Assembly (NCBI GenBank): GCA_902590625.1
Contig: CACIXL010000009.1
Location: forward strand, 1-36,355
Reading direction: 5' to 3'
DNA from: an uncultured Pelagibacteraceae bacterium
Lineage (GTDB): Bacteria; Pseudomonadota; Alphaproteobacteria; Pelagibacterales; Pelagibacteraceae
DNA: 36,355 nt
Under the pieces are notes generated by a model, which worked only from the letters and a program-made list of their open reading frames with translations, made no database searches and was not told the DNA's origin. The position numbers and the translations under genes are program-made. This document shows positions 8,693 to 16,698 of this stretch, one piece after another (within the stretch, counting starts at the first letter, position 1; every line of letters starts with the position of its first letter).

Positions 8693-9835
8693 TTAAACAA
8701 TCTTATTAATAAGATCAGCTATATATTTTGCTTTTTGAGTAGAAACTTTATGATGCACAGGAATAGCCAAGTATTTATTTTCTGCGTAATCCATATTGGG
8801 ATATTTTTTTCCTTTTACAAAATTTTTAAAAACAGAATATTTATCATTTCTAAAATGTACTTGATTACTTTCTATTTTCTTTTCTCTTAATTTTTTTTGT
8901 ATTAAATCTTTTTTTCTGGAAATAATAGTAAATAACCAAGCTGCGTGTGTTCTCTTACCATCATCTTTATGTACACATTTTATATTTTTATTTTTATTTA
9001 ATTTTTCTAAATAAATATTAAAAATATCTTTTCTGTGTTTAAGCACTTTATTAAAATCTTTTAATCCTTCTAAACCAACGGATGCACCTAAATCAGTCAT
9101 TTGATATTTATACCCAATTTCAAAAATATCATTTTCCCAAGTAGCATTCTGCTTTTTTTCTCTATCTATGCCAAACCATCTAATTCTTTTAGCTTTTTGC
9201 ATGAGTTTCTTATTTTTAATGCAAAGCATACCCCCATCAGCAGTTGTAATATGTTTTATTGCTTGAAAACTAAACATTGTAAAATCACTAATGCTACCGA
9301 CAGGTTGTTTGTTGAAAGTTGCACCCAATGCATGAGCCGCATCTTCAATTAATGGAATTTTATACTTTTTCGATAATTTTTGTAATTCATCAAGATCACA
9401 TGGAAGACCTCCGTAATGCATGCATATTATCGCTTTAGTTTTTTTAGAAATTAGTTTTTTAACACTCTGAACACTTATGTTCATTGTGTCAGGATCAATG
9501 TCTGCAAATTTAATTTTTACACCCATATACAAAAATGGAATATTAGTTGCTGTACAAGTAAATAAAGGTGCAATTACTTCGTCACCTTTTTTTAATCCTG
9601 CTAAAATGTAAGAAAGATGAAGAGCGTCAGTGCCTGATCCAGTTGCAAGACACTGATTTTTTTTTCCAAACATTGACTTAAATTTTTTTTCAAATTTATC
9701 AACTAATGGACCTTGACCGATCCATCTTCCAGAAAGGACTTTTTTCACATTTTTAAAAGAATTTTTAGATATGTAAGGGTGAAATAAAACTGTACCCTCA
9801 GTCAATTTCATTAATGGAATTTCTTTAAAAGACAT
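8693..9835 (-). CDS. DegT/DnrJ/EryC1/StrS sugar aminotransferase
   Basis: A 380-residue PLP-dependent aminotransferase. ATGSGTDALHLS (64-75) is the phosphate-binding loop. EDAAHALGA with D165 pairs with the cofactor nitrogen. K194 in FSFQAIKHITTADGGML is the Schiff-base lysine. GDEVIAPLFTCTATNIP and DIDPDTMNI are standard for the family. By position first in a minus-strand unit with rmlB and rmlA, it probably aminates dTDP-4-keto-6-deoxyglucose to a 4-amino-4,6-dideoxy sugar (VioA/DesI-type chemistry). That substrate is inferred from context. The ATG at 9835 was kept; a second methionine (residue 9) is possible. Confidence 0.88.
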   Translation of the reverse strand: MSFKEIPLMKLTEGTVLFHPYISKNSFKNVKKVLSGRWIGQGPLVDKFEKKFKSMFGKKNQCLATGSGTDALHLSYILAGLKKGDEVIAPLFTCTATNIPFLYMGVKIKFADIDPDTMNISVQSVKKLISKKTKAIICMHYGGLPCDLDELQKLSKKYKIPLIEDAAHALGATFNKQPVGSISDFTMFSFQAIKHITTADGGMLCIKNKKLMQKAKRIRWFGIDREKKQNATWENDIFEIGYKYQMTDLGASVGLEGLKDFNKVLKHRKDIFNIYLEKLNKNKNIKCVHKDDGKRTHAAWLFTIISRKKDLIQKKLREKKIESNQVHFRNDKYSVFKNFVKGKKYPNMDYAENKYLAIPVHHKVSTQKAKYIADLINKIV

Positions 9836-9922
9836 AAAAATTTTGTATCATAGCGATAATTTAAACACAAATGTATACTAAATATTTAGTTTATAGATTA
9901 ATTAAGTTAAAATAATCATTAA
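9836..9922. promoter_or_regulatory. Divergent intergenic region with a perfect 14-bp palindrome
   Basis: This 87-base spacer separates the divergent aminotransferase unit (minus) and the glycosyltransferase (plus), so it should contain both promoters. ACTAAATATTTAGT at 9877-9890 is a perfect palindrome, and TATACT just overlapping its left side (9874-9879) could be a -10 element for the plus strand. No convincing -35 was found. The palindrome could be an operator, but perfect AT-only-core dyads of this size can occur by chance here. Confidence 0.3.
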
Positions 9923-10799
9923 ATGAGTCTAAATAAAGATTTAACAATAGTTTTTGTTTCGTTTTTCTCAAAAAATATTATTGAAAAACCTATAAGTCAA
10001 ATTCCTAGCAATATTCCAATAATAGTAGTTGAAAATTCTAAAGATATTCAATTAAAAAATACTTTAGAAAAAAAGTACAAAAATGTTTCTGTTATCATCC
10101 CTGATTTGAATACAGGTAATGGAGGAGGAGCGAACATCGGCCTAAAACAAGCTAATTCAAAATATGTTTTATATCTAGATGTAGATGTAGAGCTTAATAA
10201 AACAACACTAGATACTTTGTACTTTTATGCAAATAAACTTAAAAATTTTTCTATTTTAGGCCCTAGTATCGAAGGTTTAAATTATAAAAATAAGGATTAT
10301 GAAAATCAAAGTGAATATGAAAAAGTTCATAGTATGAATTTTATAACTGGATGCGCTTTATTTTTTAATATGAAAGCCCTTAAAGAGATTGGTTTTTTTG
10401 ACGAAAAAATATTTTTATATTATGAAGAGAATGATCTTTATTTAAGGAGCTTTAAAAAAAATTATAAAATATATCTAATTGAAGAAGCTAAACTTAAACA
10501 TCAAGGTAATCGATCTACAGATTTAATTGAAAAAAAATTCAATCGAAATAAACCGCAATTGGCATTTAATGTGGTCCACATTTTATTTTCATAAAAAACA
10601 TCATGGAATTTTTGAAGCTTATAAAAAAACCATATTTAAGTTTTTTTCAGCGTTATTCAAATATTTGATTTTTCTTATTTTGCAAAAAAAAGTTAAAAAA
10701 AATATTTATTTTGCACGGATGAGTGGAATTTTTAATGCTGCAATTGGAAAAAAATCTTGGTTTAGAACTAACTTAAATCACTCTATTGAAAACAAATAA
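9923..10799 (+). CDS. Family 2 glycosyltransferase (rhamnosyltransferase-like), frameshifted at an A8 run
   Basis: Two overlapping frames make one GT2 protein. The first (9923-10594) holds the catalytic half: VVENSKD, NTGNGGGANIGLKQA, the D86-V-D88 metal motif, ITGCALFF, IGFFDEKIFLYYEENDLYLR and KLKHQGNRS. The family continues with an 'R-x-W-H-x-x-W-S-x-F-Y-F-x-x-K-H-x-G' segment. That is found in the +1 frame as NRNWHLMWSTFYFHKKHHG, which runs open to TAA at 10799. The +1 frame has a stop at 10524-10526 and the zero frame stops at 10592-10594, so the shift lies between them, most simply in A8 at 10530-10537. With seven As the gene encodes 291 residues. It may be a sequencing error, a real inactivation or slippage. 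Confidence 0.75.
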
Positions 10800-10819
10800 T
10801 AAAGAATATAACTAAACAT

Positions 10820-11695
10820 ATGCCAAAAAAAATTATTGTTACAGGAGGTGCTGGTTTTGTAGGAACTAATTTAATCAAATTTTTAATTAAGAAAACAAAA
10901 TATGATATTATAAGTTTAGATGATTATTCATCTGGCTCAAAAAAAAATCACATAAAAAATAAAAGAATAAAATATATTAACGGAAAAACAGTTTCAATTG
11001 ATAAGATAATAAAAAAACCTAGTGAAATAAATTCTATTTTTCATTTTGGAGAATTTGCCAGAATATATCAAAGCTTTCTTAAAATGAACGAGTGTTTAAA
11101 CTCTAATACTGTAGGTTCAAATGCAGTATTCAATTTTTGTTTAAAAAACAAAATTAAATTAATTTATTCAGCTACATCTGCATCATTGGGTAATAAGGGA
11201 GACGACAAAAATCTTTCACCATATGCATTTTCAAAAGCAAAAAACTTAGAATTGCTAGAAAATTTAAAAAAATGGTTCGGATTTAAATATGAAGTTATTT
11301 ATTTTTATAATGTTTACGGGCCACATCAAATTTGCAAAGGTACAATGTCCACTGTAATTGGTATTTTTGAAGATCACTACAAAAAGAAAAAAGCTTTGCC
11401 AGTAGTAAAACCAGGAAAACAAACAAGAAGATTTACCCATATAGATGATACAGTAAAGATATGCTATCTGGCTTGGAAAAAAAATCTTTGTAGACATTAC
11501 AGCATATCTAGTAAAAAATCATATTCAATACTGGAAGTAGCAAAGATGTTTAATACAAAAATTGTATATTTACCTAAGAGATTGGGTGAAAGGTATGCAT
11601 CAGCTTTAACAAATAAAAATTTATCTAATAATATTTTTAGATATTATGGAAAAATCAAATTATCTGATTACATCAAAGATTTTATTAATCAATAA
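10820..11695 (+). CDS. NAD-dependent epimerase (UDP-glucose 4-epimerase-like SDR)
   Basis: A 291-residue extended SDR. GGAGFVG (9-15) binds NAD, YSATSASLG supplies the active-site Ser/Thr strand, and Y135/K139 in SPYAFSKAKN are the catalytic pair. FYNVYGPHQ and TRRFTHIDDTVKICYLA are the substrate-domain signatures of GalE/UDP-glucuronate epimerase relatives. The protein is slightly short for the family (usually 310-330) but keeps both ends. The substrate cannot be fixed from sequence. It is the last gene of the surface-sugar block, and its stop abuts the convergent apt stop with no gap. Confidence 0.8.
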   Translation: MPKKIIVTGGAGFVGTNLIKFLIKKTKYDIISLDDYSSGSKKNHIKNKRIKYINGKTVSIDKIIKKPSEINSIFHFGEFARIYQSFLKMNECLNSNTVGSNAVFNFCLKNKIKLIYSATSASLGNKGDDKNLSPYAFSKAKNLELLENLKKWFGFKYEVIYFYNVYGPHQICKGTMSTVIGIFEDHYKKKKALPVVKPGKQTRRFTHIDDTVKICYLAWKKNLCRHYSISSKKSYSILEVAKMFNTKIVYLPKRLGERYASALTNKNLSNNIFRYYGKIKLSDYIKDFINQ

Positions 11696-12223
11696 TCAAT
11701 GACCAGGAAACTCAATCAAACTATGAGTTTTATAACCTTTGTCATTTAAAAGTTTATTCCCGGGTAGATCAAATAAATTTATTACGAATATAAATCCAGA
11801 GACTATTCCTTCAGAAATTTCTACCAGTTTCGCTGCTGCCTCAGCTGTCCCACCGGTTGCAATTAAATCATCTATAATTAGAATTTTTTCTCCTTTTGAA
11901 ATAGAGTCTTTGTGCACCTCAATAGTTGCTTTTCCATATTCTAATTCAAACTCAACTGAATGAGACTCAGCAGGTAATTTATTTTTTTTTCTTAATAGAA
12001 TAAATGGTTTTTGCAGCATATAAGAAAGAGTAGCAGCAAAAACAAAACCTCTAGACTCTATAGCAGCAACTTTATCAAATTCAAAATTTTTCGAACACTC
12101 AATTATTTTGTCATTAGTAAATTTAAAAGCTTCAGCATTTTTGATTAGAGTAGTTATGTCTCTGAATAAAATTCCTTTCTTTGGATAGTCAGGAATAGAT
12201 CTTATGTGTTTTTTTAAGTCCAT
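11696..12223 (-). CDS. apt: Adenine phosphoribosyltransferase
   Basis: A 175-residue type I phosphoribosyltransferase making AMP from adenine and PRPP. The N-terminus (IRSIPDYPKKGILFRDITTL) matches bacterial Apt closely. AAIESRGFVFA is the flexible hood region, RKKNKLPAESHSVEFELEYG follows, and ILIIDDLIATGGTA is the PRPP-binding loop. I chose ATG at 12223; a TTG four codons upstream (12235) is in frame but adds only MKLN. The gene diverges from mtnP, the enzyme that releases adenine from MTA, which suits a shared purine-salvage job. Its stop directly abuts the end of the surface-polysaccharide block. Confidence 0.93.
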   Translation of the reverse strand: MDLKKHIRSIPDYPKKGILFRDITTLIKNAEAFKFTNDKIIECSKNFEFDKVAAIESRGFVFAATLSYMLQKPFILLRKKNKLPAESHSVEFELEYGKATIEVHKDSISKGEKILIIDDLIATGGTAEAAAKLVEISEGIVSGFIFVINLFDLPGNKLLNDKGYKTHSLIEFPGH

Positions 12224-12263
12224 ATTTAGCTTCAAGTTTTAACAAAAAAGCATTATTAATTAA

Positions 12264-13142
12264 ATGATGAAAAAAAGAAAGCTTGGGATAATTGGTGGTA
12301 GCGGTCTTTATAAAATGGAAGGTTTTGAAAAAACTAACTGGAAAAAAATAAAAACACCATGGGGGCTACCATCTGATGAAATATTAATTGCAAAATTGGG
12401 AGAGGAAGAGATATGTTTTATTCCCAGGCATTCAAGAGGGCATAAAATTAATCCCACAAATATAAATTTTAGAGCGAATATTGATGCAATGAAACAATTA
12501 GGCGTTACAGACTTAATTTCTGTTTCGGCTGTGGGGTCATTAAAAGAAAATTTAGAACCAGGAAAATTTGTTATAGTTGATCAATTTATAGATAGAACAT
12601 TTTCTAGAGTTAAAACTTTTTTTAATGATGAAATAGTTGCTCACGTATCAATGGCAAAACCAATCAGTCCAGGACTTGCAGATTGTTGCGAAGCAGCTCT
12701 AAAAAAATTAAACATTCAAAGTCAAAGGGGTGGAACTTATGTAGTAATGGAAGGACCTCAGTTTTCTACTTTAGCAGAGTCAAATCTTTACAGGAAATGG
12801 GATGCCGATGTAATTGGGATGACTAACATGCCAGAGGCTAAATTAGCTAGAGAGGCAGAAATAAGATATTGCACAGTTGCTATGGTAACAGATTATGATT
12901 GTTGGCATCCAGAACATGAAGAGGTTGATGTAAATATGGTTATACAAACTTTAATGAAGAATGCTGCAAATGCACAAAATATGATCAAAGAAATAATCAA
13001 AACTTTTAAAGATTATTCAGTCGAAAAAGATCCTGCAAACGAGTGTTTAGATGTTGCTATTATTACTGATCCAAAATCAAGAACTAGAAAAACAATCAAA
13101 AAACTTAATAATATAGCGGGAAGAGTTCTTAATAAAAAATAA
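12264..13142 (+). CDS. mtnP: S-methyl-5'-thioadenosine phosphorylase
   Basis: A 292-residue PNP/MTAP-family phosphorylase, cleaving MTA with phosphate to adenine and 5-methylthioribose-1-phosphate. LGIIGGSGLY starts the fold, FIPRHSRGHKINPTNINFRA carries the phosphate-binding arginine and histidine, and SAVGSL and MEGPQFSTLAESNLYR form the nucleoside site. ADVIGMTNMPEAKLAREAEI is the MTAP-type signature (MTAPs have GMT where inosine-specific PNPs differ), and TDYDCWH lines the base pocket. Two adjacent ATGs (12264, 12267) are possible. It heads a plus-strand operon and overlaps mtnA by one base (TAATG). Confidence 0.94.
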   Translation: MMKKRKLGIIGGSGLYKMEGFEKTNWKKIKTPWGLPSDEILIAKLGEEEICFIPRHSRGHKINPTNINFRANIDAMKQLGVTDLISVSAVGSLKENLEPGKFVIVDQFIDRTFSRVKTFFNDEIVAHVSMAKPISPGLADCCEAALKKLNIQSQRGGTYVVMEGPQFSTLAESNLYRKWDADVIGMTNMPEAKLAREAEIRYCTVAMVTDYDCWHPEHEEVDVNMVIQTLMKNAANAQNMIKEIIKTFKDYSVEKDPANECLDVAIITDPKSRTRKTIKKLNNIAGRVLNKK

Positions 13143-14212
13143 TGAAGATAGAAAATAAATCTTATCGAACTATTTGGTTTGAAAATAATTTAGTTAAAAT
13201 TATTGATCAAACAAAATTACCCCATCAATTCATAATTAAAGATTTAAAAACGGTAAAAGATGCAATTAATGCAATTAAAACTATGGAGGTAAGGGGAGCT
13301 CCTCTTATCGGTGCTACAGCTGCATATGGTTTAGTGTTATCAATAATCGAAAAAAATGATTTATCTTTTTTGAAAAAATCTAGTGAAGATTTGATAGCTT
13401 CAAGACCTACAGCAATTAATTTAAAGTGGGCTGTAGATAGAATGATGAAAAAACTATCTGGTGTTAACGATAAAGATATTCTTAGATTAGCACTTGATGA
13501 AGCAAAAAATATTGTGGAAGAGGATGTTAGTTTCTGCAAAAACATAGGATTAAATGGTTTAAAAATTATTGAGGAAATCTCTCATAAAAAGAAAGATACA
13601 GTTAATATTTTAACCCACTGTAATGCTGGATGGTTAGCAACTATAGATTGGGGCACAGCCACATCACCAATTTATCATGCTTATCAAAAAGGAGTCAAAG
13701 TTCATGTTTGGGTTGATGAAACTAGACCAAGAAACCAAGGTGCAAATTTGACCTCTTATGAATTAAATGAAGAGGGAATTCCAAATACTGTAATTACAGA
13801 TAATGCTGGAGGTATACTAATGCAACGAGGTCAAGTCGATATGTGCATTGTTGGGACTGATAGAACTTTGTCTAATGGTGATGTTTGTAACAAGATAGGA
13901 ACTTACTTAAAAGCATTAGCGGCAAAAGATAACAACGTTCCTTTTTATGTAGCTCTTCCTAGCTCGACCATAGATTGGAATATAAAAGATCATAAACAAA
14001 TACCAATCGAAGAAAGAAACTCTGAAGAGCTGTCTCACGTAGAAGGCATAGATAAAAATAATCAAGTTACAAAAGTAAGAATATACCCAGAGAAAAGTAA
14101 ATCAATGAACTTAGCATTTGATGTTACACCTGCTAAATATGTAACAGGGTTAATCACAGAGAAAGGAACTTGTGAAGCTTCGGAAGAAGGTTTAAAAGGT
14201 CTATTCAAGTGA
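13142..14212 (+). CDS. mtnA: S-methyl-5-thioribose-1-phosphate isomerase
   Basis: A 356-residue protein of the eIF2B-like isomerase family, converting methylthioribose-1-phosphate to methylthioribulose-1-phosphate. Catalytic C160 is in ILTHCNAG and D240 is in IVGTDRTLSNGDVCNKIGT, at the same numbering as I recall for the Bacillus subtilis enzyme. RGAPLIGATAAYG (51-63) and VDETRPRNQGANLTSYEL line the sugar-phosphate site. The paralogous ribose-1,5-bisphosphate isomerases share the fold, but the mtnP neighbour supports MtnA. The stop overlaps the GTG start of the aldolase (GTGA at 14209-14212). Confidence 0.94.
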   Translation: MKIENKSYRTIWFENNLVKIIDQTKLPHQFIIKDLKTVKDAINAIKTMEVRGAPLIGATAAYGLVLSIIEKNDLSFLKKSSEDLIASRPTAINLKWAVDRMMKKLSGVNDKDILRLALDEAKNIVEEDVSFCKNIGLNGLKIIEEISHKKKDTVNILTHCNAGWLATIDWGTATSPIYHAYQKGVKVHVWVDETRPRNQGANLTSYELNEEGIPNTVITDNAGGILMQRGQVDMCIVGTDRTLSNGDVCNKIGTYLKALAAKDNNVPFYVALPSSTIDWNIKDHKQIPIEERNSEELSHVEGIDKNNQVTKVRIYPEKSKSMNLAFDVTPAKYVTGLITEKGTCEASEEGLKGLFK

Positions 14213-14853
14213 GTAAATTAAAAGCGGAAGTAATAAAATATTCTAAAAAACTTAATATTACTAACTTATCAGCTTTAAGATCAGGAAATATTTCAGTAAG
14301 AGCAAAAGAAAAAGGAGTTGATGGGTTTTATATTACTCCCTCTGGAAGAGAATATGGTTCTTTAAAACCTAATGATATTATCTTTGTTTCTCTCCAAGGT
14401 GCTTACGATAAAAAAAAAGGTAAGCCATCTTCAGAGTGGAGGTTTCATCAGGATATATATGTGAATAAAAAAGAGGCCAAAGCAATTGTTCATGCACATT
14501 CTACTTGCGCTACTGCTGTTTCAACTCATCAAAAAAGTATTCCAGCATTTCACTACATGGTTGCAGTAGCGGGTGGAGAAGACATTAAATGCAGTAAATA
14601 TGCAACTTTTGGAACTAAAAATCTTTCCAGAAATATTATCAAAGCTCTAAAAAATAGATCAGCATGTTTAATTGCTAATCACGGACAAGTTGCGTTTGGA
14701 GAAAATTTAAAAAAAACTTTTGAACTTGCTCAAGAGATCGAAAATATTTGCCATCAATATATAAATGCCCTAAGAATTGGAATACCTAAGATTCTTTCAA
14801 AAAATGAAATGAAAATAGTCTTAGGTAAATTTAAAAATTATAAAAAAGGATAG
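14209..14853 (+). CDS. ald2: FucA-type class II aldolase, probable 5-methylthioribulose-1-phosphate aldolase (DHAP shunt)
   Basis: A 214-residue zinc class II aldolase very like L-fuculose-1-phosphate aldolase along its length. Catalytic E76 lies in KPSSEWRFH, zinc ligands are H95 and H97 (VHAHS) and H158 (ANHG), and Y116 is in FHYMVAVAGGEDI followed by YATFGTKNLS. These equal FucA E73, H92, H94, H155 and Y113 with an offset of three. It starts with GTG inside the mtnA stop. Directly after mtnP-mtnA, the likely substrate is 5-methylthioribulose-1-phosphate, split to dihydroxyacetone phosphate and 2-methylthioacetaldehyde as by Ald2 of the known DHAP shunt. The alternative, MtnB dehydratase, shares the superfamily, but no other universal methionine-salvage gene (mtnC, mtnD, mtnW/X) is adjacent. 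Confidence 0.78.
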   Translation: MSKLKAEVIKYSKKLNITNLSALRSGNISVRAKEKGVDGFYITPSGREYGSLKPNDIIFVSLQGAYDKKKGKPSSEWRFHQDIYVNKKEAKAIVHAHSTCATAVSTHQKSIPAFHYMVAVAGGEDIKCSKYATFGTKNLSRNIIKALKNRSACLIANHGQVAFGENLKKTFELAQEIENICHQYINALRIGIPKILSKNEMKIVLGKFKNYKKG

Positions 14854-14859
14854 TTTTTA

Positions 14860-15901
14860 ATGATTAAAGTTGGTGAACACATTACCATCGATTTCTTAGG
14901 TGTAAAAAAAGATTATTCACCCGAATTCTACGAAAAGGTAATTTATAAAATTGCAAAAGCTGCAAAAGTTGAAATATTAAATGTAGCTTCCCATAAATTT
15001 CAGCCCCAAGGTTTTACCCTAGTTGCACTTTTATCAGAAAGTCATTTCAGTTTTCACACTTTTCCAGAAAGAGGCGTAATTAGTTTTGATTTCTTTACTT
15101 GCGGCAAAGTAAATCCAAAAGTTGCTTTAAAAATATTGAGAAATGAAATTGATCATAAAAGAGTAGTTACTAATGCTTTTGATAGAAGTAGTATCGGTCT
15201 GTATGATGATATTTATAGCACTCCAGGTCAGAAAAAGTTTTATGTAGTTAAAGATGTTTTAGAAAAATTTACATCAAAAGTAGGCCAGTTTGTTGAAGTC
15301 ATGGATATCGAAGAGTTTGGTCATGCTTTGTTTATTGATCATGAGATTCAAGTAGCAGAAAAAGATGAAAAAATTTATAGCTCAAATTTTTTTAAATCCA
15401 GTTACGATTTAAGTAAAAAAAATAATAATGTAGCTATTATTGGAGGAGGGGACGGCGGTGTGGCGCGTGCTTGTTTAGAAAATAATTCAAATTATATCGA
15501 TTGGTTCGAGCTTGATCCGGAAATAGTAGACGCTTGTTATCGTCATTTACCCAAAGTTTGCTCTAAAGTAAAAAAAGAGCAACAAAATAAAAACTTTCTG
15601 GGGAGATGCTTTTAAAAGCATAAAAGAAATAGAAGATTCCAAATACGATAAAATTTTTGTTGATTTAAATGATGATCAGTATTGTATAGATCTAGCAAAA
15701 AAAAACATGAGAGGTTTAAAAAGAATTCTTAAAAAGGGTGGAGTAATTACTGCACAAGTTGGAAGCTATGATAAAAAACCAAAACAAGTAGACAACTGGT
15801 GCAAAGTTTTATCAAAAAGCTTCGGAAATGTTAAATTATCAGGTGCTTATATCCCAAGTTTTGACTGTAACTGGAATTTTGCTTCATCTATAATGAAGTA
15901 A
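14860..15901 (+). CDS. speDE: Fused S-adenosylmethionine decarboxylase / spermidine synthase, interrupted by a one-base frameshift
   Basis: Residues 1-~120 are a prokaryotic AdoMet decarboxylase: the self-cleavage site is E60-S61 in LLSESHFSFHTFPE, with H66 and C81 (FFTCG) as the processing and catalytic residues. After YSTPGQKKFYV comes an aminopropyltransferase: AEKDEKIYSS, IIGGGDGGVARACLE (AdoMet site) and FELDPEIVDACYRHLPKV. The zero frame then stops at 15613-15615. The expected continuation, TFWGDAFKSIKE, KYDKIFVDLND and GLKRILKKGGVITAQVG, is in the +1 frame, open to TAA at 15901. The shift must lie between 15572 and 15612, near A7 (15570-15576) or A5 (15589-15593). Removing one A gives a 346-residue protein. 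It makes decarboxylated AdoMet and then spermidine or a related triamine, releasing MTA for the upstream genes. Confidence 0.82.
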
Positions 15902-16698
15902 TGTTTCGAGTTTCTTGTATTCAATTAAAATCAAATAATAATATTCTATATAACTTAAGAAAAACGGAAAAATTTATTTCAAAAGCTGTAAAACAAAAAT
16001 CTGATTTTATATTAACCCCAGAGATATCTTCTTTATTTGCACTTGAAAAAAAAAAGTTATTGAAAATTTGTAAATCAATGAAAGAAGATATTTATCTTAA
16101 TGGCATAAAAAAATTAGCAAAAAAATATAAAAAATGGATTTTAATTGGCTCATTAATTATTAAAGTTTCAAGAAATAGATTAGTTAATAGATCAGTTCTT
16201 GTAGATAAAACCGGAAAGGTAAGAACGTATTACGATAAAATTCATATGTACGATGTTGTACTTAGTAAAAGAGAAAAGTACTTTGAGTCAAAAACATTTA
16301 CCGCTGGAAAAAAGATTAAGTATTCAAATTTACCATGGGGAAAACTTGGTTTGTCAATTTGTTACGATTTAAGATTTCCAAATATGTTCAGAAAACTATC
16401 AAAAATTGGATGTGATTATATCTCTATTCCTTCAGCATTCACAGAAACAACTGGAAAAAGACATTGGCACTCTTTATTAAAAGCAAGAGCAATTGAAAAT
16501 TTCTGTTATATTTTTGCTCCCGCTCAAGGAGGAACTCATTATAATGGTAGAAAAACTTTTGGCCACTCTATGATTATCTCTCCAGATGGAAAAATATTAA
16601 AAGAATTAAAAAAATCAGAAGGTGTAATAACTGTTTCCATAGATCAAAAACTTCCAAAAAAATTAAGATCTATAATTCCTAGCTTAAAATCTGAATAA
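15901..16698 (+). CDS. Nitrilase-superfamily amidase (Nit1/deaminated-glutathione-amidase-like)
   Basis: A 265-residue carbon-nitrogen hydrolase with the catalytic triad E41 (ILTPEISS), K113 (YYDKIHMYDV) and C154 (LSICYDLRFP). The segment PSAFTETTGKRHWHSLLKARAIEN, then APAQGGTHYNGRKTFGHSM, is characteristic of the Nit1/Nit2 branch: deaminated glutathione amidase or omega-amidase. Because the gene overlaps speDE by one base, two other roles deserve thought: N-carbamoylputrescine amidase in polyamine synthesis, or omega-amidase acting on a transamination product in methionine salvage. The sequence looks more like Nit1 than AguB. Its stop abuts the convergent DUF6165-like gene. Confidence 0.8.
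   Translation: MFRVSCIQLKSNNNILYNLRKTEKFISKAVKQKSDFILTPEISSLFALEKKKLLKICKSMKEDIYLNGIKKLAKKYKKWILIGSLIIKVSRNRLVNRSVLVDKTGKVRTYYDKIHMYDVVLSKREKYFESKTFTAGKKIKYSNLPWGKLGLSICYDLRFPNMFRKLSKIGCDYISIPSAFTETTGKRHWHSLLKARAIENFCYIFAPAQGGTHYNGRKTFGHSMIISPDGKILKELKKSEGVITVSIDQKLPKKLRSIIPSLKSE

Noticed and set aside
12224-12235. TTG start four codons upstream for apt
   Set aside because: The ATG at 12223 begins the conserved Apt N-terminus; the extension MKLN has no family support.
12224-12263. SAM-type riboswitch before mtnP
   Set aside because: The divergent gap is only about 40 bases, too short for a known SAM riboswitch.
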